This document shows, piece by piece, positions 16,946 to 26,100 of a stretch of 64,000 bases of DNA (positions within the stretch are counted from its first letter, which is position 1; every line of letters begins with the position of its first letter). The stretch comes from Nocardia huaxiensis. Its GTDB lineage: Bacteria; Actinomycetota; Actinomycetes; Mycobacteriales; Mycobacteriaceae. The stretch is from assembly GCF_013744875.1 (NCBI RefSeq), contig NZ_CP059399.1, positions 2,418,001 to 2,482,000 on the forward strand. Direction: 5' to 3'. The position numbers were made by a program, and so were the translations under genes. The notes under the pieces are model-generated. The model saw only the letters and a program-made list of their open reading frames with translations, was not told the DNA's origin and ran no database searches.

Positions 16946-17413
16946 CTATTTTTCGAGGCGTGGGGTGTCGTAGAGGGCGAAGTCGCCGTCGCTGCCGGAA
17001 TCGACGCCGACGAAACGGCCCGCGTGCAGGGGATTGTTGGCGAGGAACCGGACCACCGTGCCGTCGGGATCGATGATGTCGAGGAAGGCTCCGTAGTCGC
17101 CGCGATCGACCACCTCGGTGTGGTCGTAGCCGAGCTGTTCCGCGCGGGCGGCGAGGGCGCGCAGCTCGTCCACGGAGTCCAATTCGAAGGCGAAGGCGTC
17201 GAAGCCGGTCAGATCGGGTGTGCTGGCGCAGTGCGCGCGCTCGCGCAGGGCGACGCCCCAGCCGGAGGGGTGCATGAGCTGTGCGCCGCGCAGCTCGCCC
17301 GCCTCACAGAATTCGGCGGCCAGCTCCAGGGCGAGGAGATCGCGGTACCAGGCGACACTGCGCGGCAGGTCGGTGACCGGCAGCTTCACGTGGCGAATGC
17401 GGATTCCTGCCAT
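16946..17413 (-). CDS. VOC-family (glyoxalase/bleomycin-resistance fold) protein
   Basis: The 155-residue protein begins with the typical first beta-alpha-beta unit (RIRHVKLPVTDLPRSVAWYR) and ends the second with FLDIIDPDGTVVRFLANN, where D/E residues ligate metal in this superfamily. Candidate metal residues are H in the first strand and E/D further on. Substrate is unknown; members include glyoxalase I, dioxygenases and antibiotic-binding proteins. The ATG at 17413 has GGAGGAGAACCC directly upstream, which decides the start against a longer frame. It is followed, 39 nt on and on the same strand, by the Y RNA modules. Confidence 0.8.
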   Translation of the reverse strand: MAGIRIRHVKLPVTDLPRSVAWYRDLLALELAAEFCEAGELRGAQLMHPSGWGVALRERAHCASTPDLTGFDAFAFELDSVDELRALAARAEQLGYDHTEVVDRGDYGAFLDIIDPDGTVVRFLANNPLHAGRFVGVDSGSDGDFALYDTPRLEK

Positions 17414-17494
17414 GGGTTCTCCTCCTCGGGTCGGGCGCGGGGTGCGCACCCTCGAAGGGTTCCACTGCGCTGCCCCCGTGGCATGAGCAATCGA

Positions 17495-20400
17495 CTACTC
17501 GGGTGCGGACTTGTCGAGGCCGAGGGCGGCCAGCGCGCTCCGGTCACCGTCGACGAGGGCCAGGGTCCGGGCCTGCTGATACGGCCAGTGCGCCGCCGCG
17601 AAGGCGTCCGCGACGGCCCGCAGGCGGGCCGGATCCTCGTCGAGCAGGGCCTCGGCGCGGTCCACGAGGGCGGTGGCAGCGGGATTGCCCGACACCGTGT
17701 TTCGCGCCGCGGCGAGGTGATCGCGGGCCTTGGGATCGCGGGCGAGGACGGCCGCCTCGGCACGCAGCGCCAGATACCAGTGCCGCCAGATCCAGATGAC
17801 CTGAGCGTCCATGGTGTCGGGGTCGGTGGCCAGTACGGTCAGCGCGGGTCCGGGCTGTCCTTGGTGCAGGAGGACGAGCGCGTCGAAAACCGCACTGTAG
17901 GCGGCACTCTGCTCGGCCGTCACCCCCAGCTCGCCGACGATGCCCAGCCATTCCACTCGCGCGTTGTCGTCCCCGCACAGGCCGTGCGCCAGGGCGACCG
18001 AGGCCGCCGCCGGAGCGAGATTCGGGGCGTGCGGGCGGCCGGAGAGCAGCCATGCGTCGAGGAACCGCTCGCTCCCCGTGAGCACGTCGGCGACATGGCC
18101 CGCCAGGGCGTCGGCCACCAGCAGCCGGGAGGTGGCGAAGTCCCCGCGCTCCGCCAGCAGTGGCAGATCCCGCAGCTCCTGCCCCCACCGGCGCGCACCC
18201 GCCAGATCGCCCACCCCGATGCAGCTGTCCGACGCCTCGGCCAGCGCGTTCACCCTTTCCAGCGCGCTCCCCGGCGTGATGGGCACCCCCGCGAGCAGTT
18301 CGACCCGCCGCTGGGAGGTCGCCGCGGTCGCGAAGATGTCACCCGTCCAGCACTGTGCGGCCGCGAGCGCGTCCAGCGCGGCGCTGAGCGCCAGCGGCTC
18401 CCTGATGCGCTGCGCAAGGTCGACTGCCCGCTGCGCACGCGAGATGGCCCGCTCGGCCAGCGTTTCCGACTCGGATGCCGAGCCGCTCGGCGCGGCGGTC
18501 AGCTCATCCCGCGAGATCGAGTGGAAGGCAATGGATTCCGGCCCGCCCGCAGTCGTTTCGGAACCTGCTCCGTGCGGGGCGGGGGGTGTGGTCGCGGCTG
18601 TGTCCTGTTCGACTCCGTGCCCGGCGGTGGTTGAGCCGGAGGCATCGCGCCGGGTGGCGGTCGAGTTGGAGGCGTCGTACCCGGTGGCGGTCGAGCCGGA
18701 GGCGTCGTGTGCGGTGGTGGAAGAGGTGGAATTTGCTCGTTTCGAGGCGAATTGCATGACGTCCGGCGAGTGTTGTTCGCCCGGTGTCGATTCGGTGTCA
18801 TCGGTGAGAATCCCGCACTCCGCCAGGGCGATTGCCGCTCGGCTGGCGGGGTCGTCTCCGGCGAGTTCGCGGGCTTGGGCCAGCAGGTTCGCGGCTTCGT
18901 CCGGTGCCGGTGGCTCCGGGAAGGCGTCGGAGAGGCGGAAGACGGTGATGGCGGCGGTGGCCAGGTCGCGGGCGGCGGCGGCCGAATCGCCTGCGGTGCG
19001 GGCGATGTCGGCGGCGGCGCGGTAGAGGCGGTACATGTCCTCGCCGCGCATGCGGCAGCCGGCCACTTCGGCGGCGTGGCGCAGGGCGGATGCGGCGGCG
19101 GCCGGGTCGTCGGTGAGGGCGGCGGCCTGTTCGTAGCGGCGCTGGGCTTCGCCGATGAGGTTGCGGTGGAAGGCGAGTCGGGCCAGGGTCGCGGCGAGGG
19201 TGTGGGCGTCGGCGCGGTGAGCGTCCTGTTCCGATGCCCAGGCGAGGGCCGCGCGGATGTCATCGGCCACCGCGTCGAAGCGAATGCGCCACGCACCGGT
19301 GGATTTCGGTTCGCCGAGCGGATACGCCGCGTCGGCCAGGGCGTGCGGGCGCTGTCCGGAGGGGGCAGCCGGGTTGGTTCGCGTGCGTCGGCTGCCGGCT
19401 GTGCGCGGGAGTTCGGCGGCCAGCTCGGTGGCGGTGGCCAGACACCAGTGCAGGTGGTGGGCAAGGGTTTCGGTGAGTTCGCCGGTGCTGACGAGCTGTT
19501 CGTTCTCGTACTGGCGAATGGTTTCCAGGGCGCGGTAGCGGGTGCCGCTCGCGGTCGGCACCGCGGTGAGCAGGCTCTGTTCCGCGAGCCGCGCCAGGCC
19601 CTCGATGACCGAGAGTGGTTCCAGGGGGTCGTATCCCGCCACCTTCGTGGCGTCGGCGGCGGTGAAGGGGGCGACGAAGACGGCGATGCGGCGCAACAGG
19701 ATTCGGTCTTCGGTGGTGAGCAGGGCTTGGCTCCAGTCGAGCATGGCGCGCACGGAGCGGTGGCGGTCGTCGGCGCGTCGGCCACCGACGAGTAGTCGCA
19801 GCGGGTCGGCGAGACTGGCGGTGAGGCCGTCGATTCCGAGGGTGGGCAGGCGGGCGGCGGCCAGTTCGATGGCCAGGGCCAAACCGTCCAGGCGCTGGCA
19901 GATCTCCGAAACCTGGTCCAGCTGAGCGGGATCCACGGGCCAGCCGAGGGCGGCGGCCCGGTCCAGGAAGAGCGCGATGGCGTCCACCGTGGCGTCGCCA
20001 TCGGCGCTGAGGGCCATCGGGGGAACGGTGTAGACCTGCTCGAAGGGCACGAGCAGGCGGGCGCGGCTGGTGGCCAGCACCGTCACGCGCGGGCAGCAGG
20101 CGAGCAATCGTTCGATGAACGGGGCGACGCCGTCGAGCAGATGCTCACAGTTGTCGAGCACGAGCAGGCTGTGCCGATCGCCGAGGGCGGTGAGCACCGA
20201 ATCCTCGAGGCTGCGCGCCTGGTGTTCGCCGAGCCCGAGCGCGCGGGCCACGGCGGATCCGGTCATGGCCGGATCGGTCACGGGGACCAGGTCCACGAAC
20301 CAGGCGCCATCGGTGAAGTCGGCGGCCAGATCGGCGGCCACCGCCAGCGCCAGCCGGGTCTTGCCGACGCCGCCGGGCCCGAGCGCGGTCACCTGGCGAT

Positions 20401-20722
20401 TGCCCGCGACGGCGGCCCGCAATGCGGCGCGTTCCTGGTCGCGGCCGATGAACGAGGTCAGCGGGGACGGCAGGATGGCGACGGTTTCGCTCACCGGTTC
20501 GGCGGTCGCGGTGAGTTCGGCCGCGCGCTGCGCCAGCGCGCGCCGGTCGGGGACGCCGACCTTGCGCAGCAGCGAGGACACATGGGTTTCGACGGTGCGG
20601 ACCGAGATGAACAGCTCGGCGGCGATCTCGGCATTGCTGCGATGCTGCCCGACCAGAGCCAGGACTTCGGCCTCCCGGTCCGAGATTCCGGCGGAGACCT
20701 TTTGTTTCGACACGTCACCCAT
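17495..20722 (-). CDS. Large LuxR-type regulator with N-terminal HTH, NTPase and TPR-like domains
   Basis: The 1075-residue protein starts with a LuxR helix-turn-helix at about 15-65 (ISDREAEVLALVGQHRSNAE, FISVRTVETHVSSLLRKVG). An STAND/NB-ARC type ATPase follows: Walker A ALGPGGVGKTRLALAV, Walker B HSLLVLDNCEHLL and ATSRARLLV. The rest is a long alpha-helical, TPR-like region from about 400. The ATG at 20722 is chosen because upstream frame codons overlap the divergent VOC gene. An Ala/Ser/Thr-rich insert near residues 670-700 contains three 10-residue repeats encoded by 30-bp units at 18623-18712. A ligand-sensing switch is likely, and regulation of the divergent VOC and DUF1801 genes is plausible. 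Confidence 0.85.
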   Translation of the reverse strand: MGDVSKQKVSAGISDREAEVLALVGQHRSNAEIAAELFISVRTVETHVSSLLRKVGVPDRRALAQRAAELTATAEPVSETVAILPSPLTSFIGRDQERAALRAAVAGNRQVTALGPGGVGKTRLALAVAADLAADFTDGAWFVDLVPVTDPAMTGSAVARALGLGEHQARSLEDSVLTALGDRHSLLVLDNCEHLLDGVAPFIERLLACCPRVTVLATSRARLLVPFEQVYTVPPMALSADGDATVDAIALFLDRAAALGWPVDPAQLDQVSEICQRLDGLALAIELAAARLPTLGIDGLTASLADPLRLLVGGRRADDRHRSVRAMLDWSQALLTTEDRILLRRIAVFVAPFTAADATKVAGYDPLEPLSVIEGLARLAEQSLLTAVPTASGTRYRALETIRQYENEQLVSTGELTETLAHHLHWCLATATELAAELPRTAGSRRTRTNPAAPSGQRPHALADAAYPLGEPKSTGAWRIRFDAVADDIRAALAWASEQDAHRADAHTLAATLARLAFHRNLIGEAQRRYEQAAALTDDPAAAASALRHAAEVAGCRMRGEDMYRLYRAAADIARTAGDSAAAARDLATAAITVFRLSDAFPEPPAPDEAANLLAQARELAGDDPASRAAIALAECGILTDDTESTPGEQHSPDVMQFASKRANSTSSTTAHDASGSTATGYDASNSTATRRDASGSTTAGHGVEQDTAATTPPAPHGAGSETTAGGPESIAFHSISRDELTAAPSGSASESETLAERAISRAQRAVDLAQRIREPLALSAALDALAAAQCWTGDIFATAATSQRRVELLAGVPITPGSALERVNALAEASDSCIGVGDLAGARRWGQELRDLPLLAERGDFATSRLLVADALAGHVADVLTGSERFLDAWLLSGRPHAPNLAPAAASVALAHGLCGDDNARVEWLGIVGELGVTAEQSAAYSAVFDALVLLHQGQPGPALTVLATDPDTMDAQVIWIWRHWYLALRAEAAVLARDPKARDHLAAARNTVSGNPAATALVDRAEALLDEDPARLRAVADAFAAAHWPYQQARTLALVDGDRSALAALGLDKSAPE
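18623..18712 (-). repeat. Three tandem 30-bp units inside the LuxR-type regulator gene
   Basis: The units 18623-18652, 18653-18682 and 18683-18712 share the plus-strand core GGTCGAGCCGGAGGCGTCGT with few changes. On the coding strand they give DASGSTATGY, DASNSTATRR and DASGSTTAGH. The period is a multiple of three, so copy number can change without breaking the gene. Confidence 0.8.
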
Positions 20723-20836
20723 TCTCACGTATCGATCACCGCTCGTCGCGCAGTCGGTGGGTACGTGCCGATTCAGTGGTGGGATCCGTGGTCGGCACGG
20801 ATGTCGGGTGCTCGGCCGCTCCCTACCGTTGTAGAC

Positions 20837-21235
20837 ATGAACGAGAGCATCACGGAAACCAGGCAGAAGAGCACCCTGAGCAGCGGGAACGCCGGAATCA
20901 AGACCGTGCTGCATCCCGTGTCCGATCTCGCGAAGGCCAAGCGGGTGTACGCCGCACTGCTCGGGGTGGAACCCGAGGTCGACGGCACCTACTACGTGGG
21001 CTTCGAGGCCGGCGGCCAGCACATCGGGCTGGTGCCCGGCGGCGGCCCGCAGGGCATGACCTCGCCCGTCGCCTACTGGCACGTGACCGATATCGAGGCC
21101 ACGCTGGCCGCGGTCACCGACGCCGGCGGCACCGTGCGGGAGCCCATCCGCGAGGTGGGCGGGGGCCGCCGGGTCGCCACCCTCACCGATCCGGACGGCA
21201 ATGTGCTCGGCCTGCTGCAGGACCCCGCCAACTGA
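20837..21235 (+). CDS. VOC-family protein
   Basis: The 132-residue protein is a glyoxalase/bleomycin-resistance fold protein: the first module holds [20 protein letters not shown] and [16 protein letters not shown], the second [19 protein letters not shown] and [16 protein letters not shown]. The residues H in the first strand, H in AYWHVTD and D/N near the end are the usual metal-site positions. The substrate is unknown. It starts at the ATG at 20837, divergent from the large LuxR-type regulator (114 bp between starts), and is followed by the DUF1801 gene after 43 bp with a good ribosome site, so the two form an operon. Confidence 0.82.
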   Translation: MNESITETRQKSTLSSGNAGIKTVLHPVSDLAKAKRVYAALLGVEPEVDGTYYVGFEAGGQHIGLVPGGGPQGMTSPVAYWHVTDIEATLAAVTDAGGTVREPIREVGGGRRVATLTDPDGNVLGLLQDPAN

Positions 21236-21278
21236 TCCCCAGATTTCGCTTGTAGAACCCAAAACGGAGGAACCCGAC

Positions 21279-21731
21279 ATGTCCCCTCAGACCGAAACCA
21301 AGACCACCGTAGGCTTCTCGGCCGATGAGCGCGCCGCCATGAAGGAGCACGCCAAAGAGCTCAAGACGGCCGCCCGCCGCGGTTCCAAGGCCACCAAGGC
21401 CGACGGCGAGGCCGATGTGCTCGCCAAGATCGCCGAAATGCAGGAGGCGGATCGGGTGCTGGCCGAACGGATTCACGCCATCGTGAAGGCCAATGCCCCG
21501 GCCCTGTCGCCCAAGCTCTGGTACGGCATGCCCTCCTACGCTCGCGACGGCAAGGTGGTGTGTTTCTTCCAGTCCGCCGAGAAGTTCAAGGCCCGCTACG
21601 CGACCTTCGGCTTCAATGACACCGCCCGGCTCGACGACGGCGCGATGTGGCCGACGGCCTTCGCCCTGACCACCCTGACCGCGGCCGCCGAGGCGCAGAT
21701 CGCGGACCTGGTGAAGCGGGCCGCGGCCTGA
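21279..21731 (+). CDS. DUF1801/YdhG-like protein
   Basis: The 150-residue cytosolic protein has a charged helical first half ([20 protein letters not shown]) and the hallmark of the DUF1801/YdhG group in the second ([40 protein letters not shown]). Proteins of this fold resemble frataxin-like or iron-chaperone domains, but a biochemical role is not secure. ACGGAGG lies 9 bases before the ATG at 21279. It is the second gene of an operon with the VOC protein, ending in a strong terminator. Confidence 0.8.
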   Translation: MSPQTETKTTVGFSADERAAMKEHAKELKTAARRGSKATKADGEADVLAKIAEMQEADRVLAERIHAIVKANAPALSPKLWYGMPSYARDGKVVCFFQSAEKFKARYATFGFNDTARLDDGAMWPTAFALTTLTAAAEAQIADLVKRAAA

Positions 21732-21740
21732 CCCCGACCC

Positions 21741-21776
21741 GAACGGCCCGTCACGGAACTCCGTGGCGGGCCGTTC
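21741..21776 (+). terminator. Terminator of the VOC-DUF1801 operon
   Basis: GAACGGCCCG pairs with CGGGCCGTTC and CACGG with CCGTG across a single mismatch, 9 bp after the stop codon. Confidence 0.8.
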
Positions 21777-21993
21777 GCTGTTCCCGCGATCGTTCAGCCG
21801 GGCTGCATCCAGCGTTGCGGAATCGCTGCTTGTTGGGCGCGAGCGCAATTGGCGATGATCATTGGGTGCCCGTCGGGCACATGTGGTGTGCATCACAGCG
21901 ATGGTGCGATGAAATCCGGAGTGGGCCCCCGTCTGCATTGACGAACGCGCCGGACATCGCCGCTGAAACCAATTGCTAGGAAAGGCATTACCG

Positions 21994-22830
21994 ATGGAGA
22001 CCATCACCACGCCCGCGGGGATAGAGCTGGCCTTCGACCGCATTTCCGGAGGCGACGCCGGAACCGTCATCCTGATCGGCGGTGCGTTCAGCTACCGCAC
22101 CTTCCCGAAAATGGTGGAATTGGCCGAGAAATTGGCCGATCAGTACGGGCTCACGGTCGTGAATTACGACCGGCGCGGCCGGGGCGACAGCTCCGATTCG
22201 CCGGGCGTGTACGACGTCGAGAACGAAATCGACGATCTGGCAGCGCTGGTCGAGGAGCTGGGCGGCAATGCCGCCGTATTTGGGTGGTCCTCGGGTGCGG
22301 GCTTGGCGCTGCGGGCCGCCGCTTCCGGGCGGGTGCCGGGCATCACGAAGGTGATCGCTTTCGAGCCGCCGTTCGTGGTGGACCGCGAAAACTTCGTTCC
22401 CGCAACGGATGTGACCGAGCGACTGCACGCGTTGATCGCCTCGGGCAAGCGCGCCGACATCGTGAAGTACTACATGCCGAACGCGATGGGCATGCCGCGG
22501 CTGCTGACCGCGATCATGCGCTTCACCCCCTTCTGGAAGAACCTGCTGGCGACCGCCCCGGCCACCGGCCACGATTGGGCGATCATGGCGCCGTTCATGC
22601 GCGGGGAGGCCCTGCGTTCCGCCGATTGGGAAGGCGTTCAGGTTCCCACGCTGGTCATTTCGGGTGGCAAGAGCGACGCGCTGCTGCGGACCGCCGCCCG
22701 CGCGATCACCGCGGTGCTGCCGAATGCGCGGCACGAGGAATTGGCGAAGCTGAGCCACAATCCGAATGTCGATCTGCTGGTGCCGGTTGCCGGAAAATTC
22801 CTCATCGACTCGGATCGCTTCGTGGCCTGA
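21994..22830 (+). CDS. Alpha/beta-hydrolase
   Basis: The 278-residue cytosolic protein has the oxyanion region VILIGGAFSYRTF (in place of HG), the strand YDRRGRGDSSD and the nucleophile elbow FGWSSGAGLALRAA, with Ser in G-W-S-S-G. The acid and base would be in LVISGGKSDALL and LAKLSHNPN. Its substrate is unknown. AGGAAAGG precedes the ATG at 21994. It is the first of three genes (hydrolase, RibD-like reductase, lipoprotein hydrolase) with gaps of 59 and 27 bp, which probably form one operon. Confidence 0.8.
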   Translation: METITTPAGIELAFDRISGGDAGTVILIGGAFSYRTFPKMVELAEKLADQYGLTVVNYDRRGRGDSSDSPGVYDVENEIDDLAALVEELGGNAAVFGWSSGAGLALRAAASGRVPGITKVIAFEPPFVVDRENFVPATDVTERLHALIASGKRADIVKYYMPNAMGMPRLLTAIMRFTPFWKNLLATAPATGHDWAIMAPFMRGEALRSADWEGVQVPTLVISGGKSDALLRTAARAITAVLPNARHEELAKLSHNPNVDLLVPVAGKFLIDSDRFVA

Positions 22831-22889
22831 CGTTTTCGCCGCCATAACCCTTCTTTTCACCTTCACCCCGATTATCGAGGAGCTCCGTC

Positions 22890-23486
22890 ATGCCCAAAAT
22901 CACCGCAGGACTGTTCATTTCACTCGACGGTGTCGTCGCCGAACCGCAGGACTGGCATTTCCCGTATTTCAACGAGGAAATGGGCGCCGCGGTCGGCGCT
23001 CAGATGAGCGACACCCTCCTGCTCGGCCGCACCACCTACGACACCTTCGCCGAGGCGTGGCCGCCGCGGGAGGCCGACGGCGGCCCGGATGCCGCCATCG
23101 CCAAGACCTTCGGCGACGCCCGCAAGATCGTGGTCTCCCGTCAGCGGCTCGAATTCACCTGGCGCAATTCCGAACAGCTGGACGGTGACCTGCTGGAGGC
23201 CGTCACCGCCCTGAAGCAGGAGCAGTCCGGTTCCGACATCGCTATCTCCGGCTCTGTCTCCGTGGTCCGGCAGCTGCTGGCGGCCGGCCTGATCGACGAA
23301 CTGCACCTGCTGGTGCATCCGGTGGCGCAGCGCGCCGGTGAGCGCCTCTTCGACGAGGGCACGCCGATTCCGCTCGCCCTGCTCTCCGCGCAACCTTTCA
23401 AGACCGGTGTGGTCCACCTCGTCTACGGCCCCGCCGAGGCCCCGACCGGCGATTACGAAGACGCCAAAGAGCATCTTCCCCAGTAG
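22890..23486 (+). CDS. RibD C-terminal/dihydrofolate-reductase-like protein
   Basis: The 198-residue protein has the signature of the RibD_C family: LFISLDGVVAEPQDW, then MSDTLLLGRTTYDTFAEAW, then RKIVVSRQRLEF, then ISGSVSVVRQLLAAGLIDEL and HLLVHPVAQRAGERLF. These are NAD(P)H-dependent reductases with a DHFR fold. Stand-alone copies in actinobacteria are seldom characterised, and a role in riboflavin synthesis is unlikely without partner genes. GAGGAGCTCC lies just before the ATG. It belongs to the operon of the two hydrolases. Confidence 0.85.
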   Translation: MPKITAGLFISLDGVVAEPQDWHFPYFNEEMGAAVGAQMSDTLLLGRTTYDTFAEAWPPREADGGPDAAIAKTFGDARKIVVSRQRLEFTWRNSEQLDGDLLEAVTALKQEQSGSDIAISGSVSVVRQLLAAGLIDELHLLVHPVAQRAGERLFDEGTPIPLALLSAQPFKTGVVHLVYGPAEAPTGDYEDAKEHLPQ

Positions 23487-23513
23487 CTTTCAGAATCCGA
23501 GGAAGTCGAACCC

Positions 23514-24416
23514 ATGCGAATGCACATGAAGTCCCCGGCCGCCTTGATCGCGGTGGCCCTGTCCGCCGTGCTGGTCACCGGTTGCGGCAGCAGCGACACC
23601 GCCGATACCGCGTCCACATCGGAAACCCGCACCGCCGCAGCCGATCCGGCGTCCGCCGATGGTAAGGGGCGGTACGCCGCGGTCGACGGCGGGCAGCTCT
23701 ACTACGAGATCCACGGCACCGGAAAGCCTTTGATCCTGCTGCACGGCGGACTGGCGACCGCCGAAGCCACCTTCGGCGCCATGGTGCCCGCGCTGTCGGC
23801 CAACCGCCAGGTCATCCTGGTGGAATTGCAGGCCCACGGCCACACCCGCGACTTCGGCCGCCCCATGGGCTACGAGTCGATGGCCGACGATGTCGCGCAA
23901 CTCATTGCGCACCTGAACCTCGGCAAGGCCGATGTGGCCGGTTACTCGCTCGGTGGCGGCGTGGCCCTGCAACTCGCCGCTCGCAATCCGGACCTGGTGA
24001 ACCGCCTCGCCCTGATCTCCTCGCCCTACCGTTCCGATGGCTGGATGCCCGAGACCCGGGCGGGCATGGCCGCCATGAACCCCGACGCCATGCGCGAAAC
24101 TCCGATGTATCAGCTGTACACCGCCGTCGCACCCGACGCGTCGGGCTGGACCGCCCTGGTCACCAAGACCAGGGATCTGCTCGGCAAGGACTACGACTGG
24201 ACCGCGCAGGCGGCGAAGATCCAGGCCCCCGCCCTGGTCGTCACCGCCGAATCCGACGCCCTCTACCGAGAGCACGCGGTGGACACGGCCGCCCGGATCG
24301 GTGACGGTAAGTCCGCTCGCCTCGAAATCGTGCCCGGCACAACGCACTACGACATCATGTACCGCGCCGATCTGCTCCTGCCCCTGCTCACCCCGTTCCT
24401 GGACGCCACCACCTGA
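23514..24416 (+). CDS. Lipoprotein alpha/beta-hydrolase
   Basis: The 300-residue protein starts with a lipoprotein signal peptide; the lipobox is VTGC, giving a lipidated Cys at about residue 23, followed by a Ser/Thr/Asp-rich linker. The catalytic domain has LILLHGGLATAEATF (oxyanion HG), the nucleophile elbow AGYSLGGGVALQLA, the acid in LVVTAESDALY and the base His in VPGTTHYDIMY. It should therefore be an esterase-like enzyme anchored outside the membrane. Upstream genes of the same operon encode a cytosolic hydrolase and a DHFR-like reductase. Confidence 0.88.
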   Translation: MRMHMKSPAALIAVALSAVLVTGCGSSDTADTASTSETRTAAADPASADGKGRYAAVDGGQLYYEIHGTGKPLILLHGGLATAEATFGAMVPALSANRQVILVELQAHGHTRDFGRPMGYESMADDVAQLIAHLNLGKADVAGYSLGGGVALQLAARNPDLVNRLALISSPYRSDGWMPETRAGMAAMNPDAMRETPMYQLYTAVAPDASGWTALVTKTRDLLGKDYDWTAQAAKIQAPALVVTAESDALYREHAVDTAARIGDGKSARLEIVPGTTHYDIMYRADLLLPLLTPFLDATT

Positions 24417-24464
24417 CGACGAGGATCGTTGGCCATACCGCAGATGCGCGATCTGTTCCCAGAT

Positions 24465-25964
24465 CTATGGCGCGGCCGTGCTCGGGGCGAGTATCGGCCG
24501 CAGTGCGTCGGTGAGCATCGGCGGGACGAGGTCTTCGAGTGCCGGTGGTGTGAGCACGGCCGAAATGTCGGTGAGTGCGGGGCGAACCGCGTCGACGAGG
24601 GGCTGCACGGCCTCGGCGACCTGCGGTGGCAGGGCGGCGAATTCCGGGACTGCGGGAGCCGGCGCGGTCGCGGCGGCGATCGGTTTGCGGGCGACGTCGC
24701 CCTGTAGGCGCAGGGTGTTGTAGGCGTTGATGCCGGAGACGATGCCGACCGGGACGCCGAGCACGAGACTGCCGATGGTGCCGCCCATGGCGCCGAGAAT
24801 GGCCGCGCCGGTGAGGCATCCGCCCGCGAATCCGGTGGCGGTGCCCGCCAGCGCCGCGGAGAAGGTGCCCGCGGTGCCCGCGCCGATGCCACCGGCCAGA
24901 CAGCCGACGGCCAGGCCGAGCGCGCCGCCGAGGACTCCGCCGAGGGCGACCGCCAGGCCGAACTGGGTGCCGACGGCGCTGAACGCGTCGTTGATGTCCT
25001 TCTGCCGTTGCACGGGATCGTTCTGTGGTTTGGGTCCGGGCGCGGGCTGGGCGGGGTCGTCGACGGCGGTCGCGATCGGCACGCTGGCGGGGGCCTTGCA
25101 CACCGGATCGGGCAGCTCCGCTGCCGTGCGCGGCTGATTGCCCGCCGCGAGGTCGGCGCGGGTGGGCAGCTGCGAAATGGGCACGGTGCCGATCGGGCAG
25201 GGGACGGCGGCATTGGGCCACAGCGCCATCGGCGATCCGAGGGTCAGCGTATTGCCCATGACGTAGCGGCCTTGCGCATCGAGGGCCTGGAAGTTGTTGA
25301 GCAACTGCACCTGTCGCTGGCCGTCGGGGCCGGGCTGGAGCGGGTCGGGGCCGGTGCCCGGCGCCTGCACGATGAGGGAGCCGATCGGGGTGGTGAGGTA
25401 GGCCGACATATCGGTGAGGTCGCCGGTGTAGACGACACCCGGCATGACCCCGACCGTCACACGCGACACGCCCTCCCGGATCGCCTGCTCGTGCGGGGTG
25501 AGATCGGCGGTGTTCCCGGGCATCGGCGGCGGAATCTCACGGCCGAAGGGAATGTGGTGCAGTGTGCTGCCGTCCTCGCCGAGGATCAGGTTCCCGGCGT
25601 GGTCCCGCAACTGGTAGTGGTTGTTGCCGATGATGCTCACCGTGACATCCGGGCCATAGATGGTCGAAAGCCGCGGGTAAGCATTGCTGCGCAGGTAGAT
25701 CCCGTTCGTCAACTCCATGTCGTTCTCCCCGCACAGCGGGTCGCGAGGCGGGATGGCGGCCATCGGGTCCTCGGGACCGGGTATCGCCGGGCAGCTCAGC
25801 AACGGCTGATCGGAGCCGTTCGATTCGGCGGCGGCCTGCGTGTCCGACGCGTCGAGCGGAAGCGGGGCGGCCTGCGCGCCGACAGCGGCGGCCACCGCTG
25901 TCACAGCGGCCAGGGCGGTGGTCAAGGCGACGGAGACGATCTTCAACGGAACCTCGCAATCCAT
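24465..25964 (-). CDS. Large exported protein with Gly/Ala-rich hydrophobic segment
   Basis: The 499-residue protein begins with a signal peptide (KIVSVALTTALAAVTAVAAA, cleavage near AQA). The middle part (residues 60-330) is a soluble domain with paired cysteines (LLSCPAIPG, DPLCGEND, VPCPIG, DPVCKAP) and a segment reading NNFQALDAQGRYVMGNTLTL. About 345-440 is a glycine-zipper-like hydrophobic stretch (ALGGVLGGALGLAVGCLAGG) that could insert in a membrane. The tail is Ala/Pro-rich. The pattern fits Nocardia exported proteins of unknown function. The ATG at 25964 puts the signal peptide at the N-terminus; the longer frame is not supported. Confidence 0.72.
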   Translation of the reverse strand: MDCEVPLKIVSVALTTALAAVTAVAAAVGAQAAPLPLDASDTQAAAESNGSDQPLLSCPAIPGPEDPMAAIPPRDPLCGENDMELTNGIYLRSNAYPRLSTIYGPDVTVSIIGNNHYQLRDHAGNLILGEDGSTLHHIPFGREIPPPMPGNTADLTPHEQAIREGVSRVTVGVMPGVVYTGDLTDMSAYLTTPIGSLIVQAPGTGPDPLQPGPDGQRQVQLLNNFQALDAQGRYVMGNTLTLGSPMALWPNAAVPCPIGTVPISQLPTRADLAAGNQPRTAAELPDPVCKAPASVPIATAVDDPAQPAPGPKPQNDPVQRQKDINDAFSAVGTQFGLAVALGGVLGGALGLAVGCLAGGIGAGTAGTFSAALAGTATGFAGGCLTGAAILGAMGGTIGSLVLGVPVGIVSGINAYNTLRLQGDVARKPIAAATAPAPAVPEFAALPPQVAEAVQPLVDAVRPALTDISAVLTPPALEDLVPPMLTDALRPILAPSTAAP

Positions 25965-26100
25965 AGCGCGCGGATGAGAACCGAATGCGACCAGACGAGA
26001 GCAAGATCTGAGCGCCAGGCTAACAACCCGCGCCGGGATTCCCGGGTAGCGCGCCACCGCGACGGCCGGTCGGTGTCGCGCCGCCGCCGGACCGGCGATA

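Noticed and set aside
20723..21280. N-terminal extension of the large LuxR-type regulator
   Set aside because: The extra frame overlaps the divergent VOC gene, has poor codon use and would place 186 unrelated residues before the HTH domain.
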